This document shows, piece by piece, positions 33,840-39,069 of a stretch of 39,069 nucleotides of DNA. A program made the translations under genes and the position numbers. The notes beneath the pieces are model-generated. The model had not been told where the DNA came from, made no database searches, and saw only the letters and a list, made by a program, of their open reading frames with translations. The stretch is from an uncultured Clostridia bacterium. GTDB lineage: Bacteria; Bacillota; Clostridia; Christensenellales; Aristaeellaceae. Within the stretch, counting starts at the first letter, position 1. Every line of letters starts with the position of its first letter. The DNA lies in contig CAMHSI010000010.1 of NCBI GenBank assembly GCA_946187775.1, positions 1-39,069 of the forward strand, written 5' to 3'.

Positions 33840-34214
33840 ATGAACACAGGGATGAAAAAGGAGCACTGGGAGCGGATCACGGATCCCACCGCCCGGCGGA
33901 TGTACGGGCGGCTGATCGACGCCTGCGAGCGGCGGCCGGGGGGCATCACGGACGCGGACCAGATGATCGTGGCGGACGTGGCCTACGCGGAGCAGATCAA
34001 GGGCGTGCTGCAGAAGGACATCGCGGAGCGGGGCGTCGGGAAAGAGGTCCGGAACGGCCGGCAGACCTACTGGCAGGACAACAAAAGCCTGGCCCAGCTG
34101 CGGGGCTTCGTCGAGAGCCAGCGGAAGCTGCTCAACGAGCTGCGGCTGACACCCAACGGACGGAAAGCGGCCTCCGTCGAGCTCGACGACGATTTTGACA
34201 GCTTCCCGGATTAG
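33840..34214 (+). CDS. terS: Terminase small subunit, P27 family
   Basis: A 124-residue protein with P27-type features: TARRMYGRLIDACERRPGGI, DADQMIVADVAYAEQIKGVL, then NGRQTYWQDNKSLAQLRGFV and ESQRKLLNELRLTPNGR, the family's 'R....l..eLgLTP.sR' ending. It binds the packaging start site and activates TerL. The end is acidic (DDDFDSFPD). After the TAG the same frame stays open for ~60 codons, which may be chance. Confidence 0.9.
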   Translation: MNTGMKKEHWERITDPTARRMYGRLIDACERRPGGITDADQMIVADVAYAEQIKGVLQKDIAERGVGKEVRNGRQTYWQDNKSLAQLRGFVESQRKLLNELRLTPNGRKAASVELDDDFDSFPD

Positions 34215-34380
34215 TGCATCGGCGACAGCCGGCGCGGGGGCGTCCAGGAGCCTGACGGCTTCCGGACGGTCTACTCCCCCACCGCACGCCCGAAGCGCCG
34301 GACGGGGTCAGAAAAGGCCGCAAAACGCAAGGGCCCCGGAAAGCGTGGGACGGACGGAGCCGGGCACGGAGAGCACCGCG

Positions 34381-36132
34381 GTGAAGCGGGCGATGGATTA
34401 TGCCCGGGATGTGACCGCCGGCCGGATCCGGATGGGCGAAAAGGTCACGAAGGCCTGCCAGCGGTTCCTGGACGACCTGGCCCGGGCCGGACAGGATCCG
34501 GACCGGCCGGCGCTCCGGGACGAAAGCTGGCCCTGGGTGTTCGACGCCCACAAGGCCGCCCGGCCGGTGGATTTCATCGAAAAATTCCTGAAGCCCACCA
34601 AGGGCGACTACGACAACATGACCCTGATGGGCTGGCAATGTTTCATTGAGTGCAACCTGTACGGATGGGTGGACCGGGAAACCCGGCTGCGGAGATTCCG
34701 GGAGGGCCTGATCATCGTCGGATCCGGAAACGGGAAATCCACCATGGTGGCCGGAAACGCCACCTTCGCCGCCTGCAAGGACGGGGAACGGGGCGCGGAC
34801 GTGTACCTGCTGGCCAACAGCAAGGATCAGGCGGGCATTGTGTTTGAAGAGTGCAAGGGACAGATCGACAACTCCCCTGCCCTGGCGTCGCGGTTCCGGA
34901 CATTACGGGACGGCGTGTATTACGACAAAATGAACGCCCGGATCCGGCACCGGAGCAGTGATTCGAAACGCCTGGACGGCCTGAACCCGCACCTGGCGAT
35001 TTTTGATGAGATCCACGAGTACCGGGATTTTAAGTTGATCAACATCATCGCCCGGAAGACGATCAAACGGACCCAGCCGCTGATCCTGTACATCACGACC
35101 ATGGGCAACGTGATCGACGGGCCGCTGGCCTATTATTACGATCAGTTCACCGACGCCATGAACGGGACGCTGAAAAGCGACGTGGCGGACCGGATGTTTG
35201 CCTACATCGCGGAGCTGGACGCCACGGACGACATCGAGGATACGGACAACTGGATCAAGGCCAACCCGGGCCTGGGGTACACGCTGCACCTGGAGGAGCT
35301 CAAGGAGAAATGGGAGCGGAATAAGCTGATCCCCAGCGAGCGGGCCGACTTCATTTGCAAACAGCTCAACATCATGGTCAACGCCGACGACATGGCATTT
35401 GTCCAGCCGGAGGTGATCCGGCGGAACCGGGACCACGTCCAGCCGGAGAGCCTGCTGGGGCGGCGGTGCTACGGGGGATTCGACCTGTCCAACCGGGAGG
35501 ACTTCACAGCGGCGGCCCTGGAGTTTCCCCTGGACGACGGGCGCAGCTACGTGCTGCTGCACAGCTGGGTTCCGCAGCGGAAGGTGGATCTGGATCAGGA
35601 GAAGATCGACTACTACGGGCTGGCCATGAAAGGCCATCTGACCATCGTGCCGGGGGAATACATCCAGCAGGAGGATGTGTACAAATGGTTCGCGGAGATG
35701 AGCTGGCTGTATGAGATCGTGACGATCGGATACGACCCGGCCAACGCGACCCGGCTCCGGCAGATGCTGGAGGTCGGGGGCAAGGTCGACGGGAAAAGCG
35801 TGCAGGCCTTCGACGTCCAGGTGGTGCGGCAGGGGCCGATCACATTAAATGACCCGATGAAGGACATCAAAGAAATGTTGTTAGCGGGCCAGGTGGTGAG
35901 CAACGAGGACCCGATGCTGACCTGGTACACGGATAACGTGCGGATCAGCGGGGAGCGCCGGCACCTGGACAAAGAAAACTGGATGCCGATGAAACGCAAT
36001 AAGTTCCGGAAAATTGACGGATTTATGGCCTGGTTGGACGCCCACTGCGTGCGGATGCAGAAGCAGCCGGCCGGGACGGACTACATCCCGCCCGCCATCC
36101 GGGTGGTGGAGCTGGGGAGCAGGCACAGATAA
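34381..36132 (+). CDS. terL: Terminase large subunit (HK97-type)
   Basis: The ATP-driven packaging motor and nuclease, ~583 residues from GTG 34381 (GGAG upstream). The frame is open from TTG 34195, but its first 60 residues look unlike the family, which starts near AMDYARDVTAGRIRMGEKV. Walker A GSGNGKS (34720-34740), Walker B AIFDEIHE (near 34996-35020) and motif III TTMGN form the ATPase. The nuclease half has GGFDLSNREDFTAAAL with an acidic metal ligand and later YDPANAT. Together with P27 TerS, HNH and HK97 portal this is the usual cos-type set. Confidence 0.93.
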   Translation: MKRAMDYARDVTAGRIRMGEKVTKACQRFLDDLARAGQDPDRPALRDESWPWVFDAHKAARPVDFIEKFLKPTKGDYDNMTLMGWQCFIECNLYGWVDRETRLRRFREGLIIVGSGNGKSTMVAGNATFAACKDGERGADVYLLANSKDQAGIVFEECKGQIDNSPALASRFRTLRDGVYYDKMNARIRHRSSDSKRLDGLNPHLAIFDEIHEYRDFKLINIIARKTIKRTQPLILYITTMGNVIDGPLAYYYDQFTDAMNGTLKSDVADRMFAYIAELDATDDIEDTDNWIKANPGLGYTLHLEELKEKWERNKLIPSERADFICKQLNIMVNADDMAFVQPEVIRRNRDHVQPESLLGRRCYGGFDLSNREDFTAAALEFPLDDGRSYVLLHSWVPQRKVDLDQEKIDYYGLAMKGHLTIVPGEYIQQEDVYKWFAEMSWLYEIVTIGYDPANATRLRQMLEVGGKVDGKSVQAFDVQVVRQGPITLNDPMKDIKEMLLAGQVVSNEDPMLTWYTDNVRISGERRHLDKENWMPMKRNKFRKIDGFMAWLDAHCVRMQKQPAGTDYIPPAIRVVELGSRHR

Positions 36133-36147
36133 CACGGGGGTGAGAGA

Positions 36148-37386
36148 ATGAAGAATCCATTCAGGCGACACAAGGCCCAGGCGCGGGACAAGCCCGGCGT
36201 GCGGGCGAGCAGGAACCTGCGGGCGCTGACCCGGCCGCGGGCCGACATCACCATCCAGGGCAACGAGGCGATTTACGCCGCGGTGAGCCGGATCAGCAAC
36301 ACCATCGCGTGCATGCCGATCCACCTGTACAAGGGGTTTGAGATCCAGAAGGACCATCCGCTGGAGCGGCTGATCAGCCTGGAGCCCCACCCGAATTTCA
36401 CCGCGTTCACCTGGCGGCAGACCATGGAGGTGATGCGGAACACGGAGGGCAACGCCTACGCGCTGCGGGTCCTGAACAACTACGGCCAGACCGTGCGGCT
36501 GGACATCCTGAACCCCACGCGGGTGACGCCCCAGACCGACCCGGAGGACGGGAGCATCTGGTACGCCATCACGATGGACGACGGGAAACAGGCCTTGGCG
36601 CCCGGCTTCCTGGTGGTCAACCTGCGGCACATGAGCGCCAACGGCATCAGGGGAATCCGGCCGATCGACGTGCTGCGGAAAAGCCTGGACTACGACACGC
36701 AGGTCAAGGCCCTGAGCCTGGACCAGCTGGACGGCGTCAACCACGGGGTGGCGCTGACCATCCCCAGCGTGGGCCTGAGCCAGGCGCAGAAAGACGAGGC
36801 TGTGGACAGGTTTCTGGAGACCTACGAAAAGAGCGGGAGAAGCGTGGTCATCCTGGAGGGCGGCATGACCGCTACCAATTTTTCCAGCAGCCCGGTGGAC
36901 GCCCAGCTGCTGGACGTGGAGCGGATTACCCGCAACCGGGTGGCCACGGTGTACAACCTGCCGCCCCACCTGCTGGGGGATTACACGGACACCAGCTTCG
37001 GCACCGCCGAGCAGCAGATGATGGAATATCTGCAGCTGACGATCACGCCGATCGTGGAGCAGTGGGAGGAAGAGCTGGACCGGAAGCTGCTGACGCCGGA
37101 GGACTACGCGGCGGGCTACCGGTTCCGCTTCGACACGGCGAGCCTGACCCGGACGGACGTCAAAACGACCGCGGAGCGGAACCAGATGGCCATCCGCGGC
37201 GGATGGCGGAAACCGAACGAGGTGCGGGCGGAGCTGAGCCTGCCGCCGGATCCCTACGGCGACCAGCTGATGAGCAGCCGGGATCTGATCCCGCTGTCCG
37301 TCTCCGTGGAGCATCCGGAGCTGCTGCTGGGCGGCAAGGCTGCTCCCGCGGGCGATTCTGAGGGAAAGGAGGAAAAGACTGAGTGA
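36148..37386 (+). CDS. Portal protein, HK97 family
   Basis: A 412-residue portal (PF04860). Recognisable blocks are AIYAAVSRISNTIACMPIHL, HPLERLISLEPHPNFTAFTW, EGNAYALRVLNNYG, LDILNPTRVTP, GIRGIRPIDVLRKSLDY, then NRVATVYNLPPHLLGDYTD and QQMMEYLQLTITPIVEQWEE. Twelve copies form the DNA channel at one capsid corner and dock the terminase. The ribosome site is GGGGGTGAG. The stop overlaps the protease start. Confidence 0.95.
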   Translation: MKNPFRRHKAQARDKPGVRASRNLRALTRPRADITIQGNEAIYAAVSRISNTIACMPIHLYKGFEIQKDHPLERLISLEPHPNFTAFTWRQTMEVMRNTEGNAYALRVLNNYGQTVRLDILNPTRVTPQTDPEDGSIWYAITMDDGKQALAPGFLVVNLRHMSANGIRGIRPIDVLRKSLDYDTQVKALSLDQLDGVNHGVALTIPSVGLSQAQKDEAVDRFLETYEKSGRSVVILEGGMTATNFSSSPVDAQLLDVERITRNRVATVYNLPPHLLGDYTDTSFGTAEQQMMEYLQLTITPIVEQWEEELDRKLLTPEDYAAGYRFRFDTASLTRTDVKTTAERNQMAIRGGWRKPNEVRAELSLPPDPYGDQLMSSRDLIPLSVSVEHPELLLGGKAAPAGDSEGKEEKTE

Positions 37387-38324
37387 GCAAGTTTTTTAAC
37401 CTTGCGCCCTCCGCGGACAACCCGGCGGACGGGGAGCTGGACATCAACGGGGTCATCAGCTCGGGGGAATGGTTCGACGATGACGTGACTCCGGCCCAGT
37501 TTAAGCAGGCCCTGGCGGGCTGCAGGAACGTCACCGTCCGGATCAACAGCCCCGGCGGGGATGTGATGGCCGGCGCGGAGATCTACAGCGCCCTGCTGGA
37601 GCACCGTCTGAACGGCCGGGGCAGGGTGACGGTGATCATTACCGCGCTGGCGGCATCGGCGGCTTCGGTCGTCGCCATGGCCGGGGATGAGATCCTGATC
37701 AGCCCGGTGGCCTACATGATGATCCATAATCCCTGGAGCTTTGCCCTGGGCGATTCCCACGACATGCGGCATGAAGCCAAGGTGCTGGACGAAATCCGGG
37801 AAGGCCTGATCACCGCCTACGAGCGGAAGACCGGGAAGGACCGGGAAGCCCTGCGGAAAATGTTGGATCAGGAAACCTGGATGAGCGCCACCACCTGCGT
37901 GGAGGAAGGATTCGCCGACGGCATCTGGGGCGGGGACATCCAGGCGGCCGCGTGCAGCGTGCCCGCCATGATGACCGGACCCCGGGCCGACGCCGTGCGG
38001 GAGCTGTGCGCCCGGTGGGAAGCGGCACGGAAGCCGGACAAAGCGACCGCGGGCGCGGGCGAATGTTCGGGAAATACGGTGACGATCGACGCCACGGGCG
38101 ACGATCCGCGGGCAATTGTTTCCTGTCCGGCCGGAAAAACCGAACAGTGGAACCCGGAAGACATCCGGACCGGGTACCCGGCCGTGAAGGCGGAGGATGA
38201 TCCGGAGAAGGCAAACACTCTCCGGGCGGAAATCGCCGCACGGGCTCAGGCAATCGCCGACGCCGCGCAGGGATGGTTTGACGCGGAGCAGCGCCTCCAG
38301 GACTACCTGGGGGATATGCGGTAA
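37383..38324 (+). CDS. Prohead maturation protease, ClpP-like
   Basis: A 313-residue S14-type protease starting at GTG inside the portal stop. The ClpP core: VRINSPGGDVMAGAEIYSAL, catalytic Ser92 in TALAASAASVVAMAG, His115 in MMIHNPW, and TWMSATTCVEEGFADGI. The core ends near residue 195. The remaining ~120 residues are disordered and then helical (EDDPEKANTLRAEIAARAQA); they may act as scaffold or processing segment. It removes the capsid delta domain and scaffold during head maturation. Confidence 0.93.
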   Translation: MSKFFNLAPSADNPADGELDINGVISSGEWFDDDVTPAQFKQALAGCRNVTVRINSPGGDVMAGAEIYSALLEHRLNGRGRVTVIITALAASAASVVAMAGDEILISPVAYMMIHNPWSFALGDSHDMRHEAKVLDEIREGLITAYERKTGKDREALRKMLDQETWMSATTCVEEGFADGIWGGDIQAAACSVPAMMTGPRADAVRELCARWEAARKPDKATAGAGECSGNTVTIDATGDDPRAIVSCPAGKTEQWNPEDIRTGYPAVKAEDDPEKANTLRAEIAARAQAIADAAQGWFDAEQRLQDYLGDMR

Positions 38325-38387
38325 ACATGGGGGCGGATGCCCCGGAGCACAGGGGCACAGCCCCGGACAAAATAGGAGGAACATCAA

Positions 38388-39069
38388 ATGAACCTGCAGG
38401 AAATGATGAACAGCATCAGCACCCTGGGCGCGCAGATCCGCGCCAAGAACCAGGAAATCGCCGCCATGGCGGCGGACAACAGCGCGGACCTGTCCGCGAT
38501 GAATGCGAAAAAGGAGGAACTGAACACCATGAACGAGCGGCTGACCATGCTCCAGAACGCGTATAACGCGGAGAAGAACGCCCAGGCGGTCAACGTGGTC
38601 CCCGCGGCGAAGCCCGCCGGCAGGATCCGGGCCTGCAACGAGTATGCCCGCGCTTTTGCCTACGCCATGAAGCACGGCCTGAACGCCAGGAACGGCATGG
38701 GCAACGAGAACGTGAAGATCCTGTTTGACGCGCTGACCGAGGAGGGCGGCTCCCCCGCTGGCACGGACGGCGGGTTCCTGGTGCCCGAGGATATGGACCA
38801 CCAGATCCGCGAACTCAAGCGGGCGCTGAACCCCCTGAGCGCGCTGTTCAACGTGGAGAACGTGACCAGCTTCACCGGCTGGCGCGTGGTGGACACCGCG
38901 CCCACCAGCGGCATGACCCTGGTGAACGAGATGGGCACCATCCCCACCGACGACCAGCCCGCGTTCGTGAAGGTGCCCTACACGCTGGACAAGTACGCGC
39001 TGCGGCTGCCCGTGTCCAACGAGCTGCTGAGCGACGAGGTGGCCGGGCTGATGGCCTACCTGTCCAAGT
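38388..39069 (+). CDS. Major capsid protein, HK97 fold, N-terminal part (3' end outside window)
   Basis: The first 227 residues of the capsid protein, with an AGGAGGAAC site. Residues 1-70 are the coiled-coil delta domain (SISTLGAQIRAKNQEIAAMA) that acts as scaffold and is probably removed by the protease upstream. The mature part follows: EEGGSPAGTDGGFLVPEDMD, LKRALNPLSALFNVENVTSF, GWRVVDTAPTSGM, YTLDKYALRLPVSNELL. The window ends within the spine-helix region. The C-terminal end is at bases 1-371. Joining the edges keeps the frame, but a segment of the usual protein seems absent between them. Confidence 0.95.
   Translation, partial: MNLQEMMNSISTLGAQIRAKNQEIAAMAADNSADLSAMNAKKEELNTMNERLTMLQNAYNAEKNAQAVNVVPAAKPAGRIRACNEYARAFAYAMKHGLNARNGMGNENVKILFDALTEEGGSPAGTDGGFLVPEDMDHQIRELKRALNPLSALFNVENVTSFTGWRVVDTAPTSGMTLVNEMGTIPTDDQPAFVKVPYTLDKYALRLPVSNELLSDEVAGLMAYLSK

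Overview
The window reads as an almost complete genome of a temperate, long-tailed (siphovirus-type) phage, opened inside its major capsid gene. The last gene (38388 to the right edge) is the N-terminal part of an HK97-fold capsid protein and bases 1-371 are the C-terminal part of the same kind of protein, so the two edges belong together on a circular or concatemeric map. GC is high through most of the sequence. Purine-rich GGAGG ribosome sites are strong, and the HK97-type head proteins, phi13-type tail tube, NlpC/P60-SH3b lysin and ArpU/DUF1492-type late regulator all point to a high-GC Firmicutes (Clostridia) host, probably gut or rumen. The genus cannot be told from the sequence.

Layout on the + strand from the left edge: capsid end and terminator; head-tail connectors (0.46-2.2 kb); major tail protein, a family 2 glycosyltransferase, a tail assembly chaperone pair joined by an apparent -1 frameshift, tape measure, Dit and a long Tal-like protein with 22-residue repeats (2.2-11.5 kb); fibre and appendage proteins (11.5-15.3 kb); an odd cassette with a leucine-rich-repeat fragment and a second ClpP-like protease (15.3-16.4 kb); lysis genes (16.3-18.1 kb); and a separately promoted two-gene accessory unit (18.2-19.2 kb). 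Next come the attachment site, which carries the 3' half of a tRNA-Pro(CGG), and the lysogeny block on the - strand (integrase, secreted protein, repressor; 19.4-22.75 kb). An operator region with three related palindromes separates the repressor from the rightward early operon (22.9-33.1 kb): Cro-like protein, small unknowns, a tandem repeat array ending in a tRNA-like fold, a primase-helicase, an HNH protein, a DUF3102 protein, a CHC2-ORF6C fusion, SSB and the probable late regulator. A control region at 33.15-33.44 kb precedes the packaging and head genes (HNH, TerS, TerL, portal, ClpP-type prohead protease, capsid).

How it fits together: the repressor holds the early promoter silent in the lysogen; after induction the early operon makes replication proteins and the late regulator, which probably switches on the packaging, head, tail and lysis genes as one long late transcript across the joined ends. 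Integrase recombines the tRNA-derived core with the host tRNA-Pro gene.

The parts least explained by known phage biology are: (1) tandem 81-82 bp repeats ending in a tRNA-like fold before the primase; (2) dispersed hairpin elements in the tail block whose stems differ but stay complementary, one lying in frame inside the glycosyltransferase; (3) the ClpP-like and LRR cassette between fibres and lysin; (4) an AT-rich decamer array inside the late genes; and (5) arm-type integrase sites on both sides of the integrase gene.
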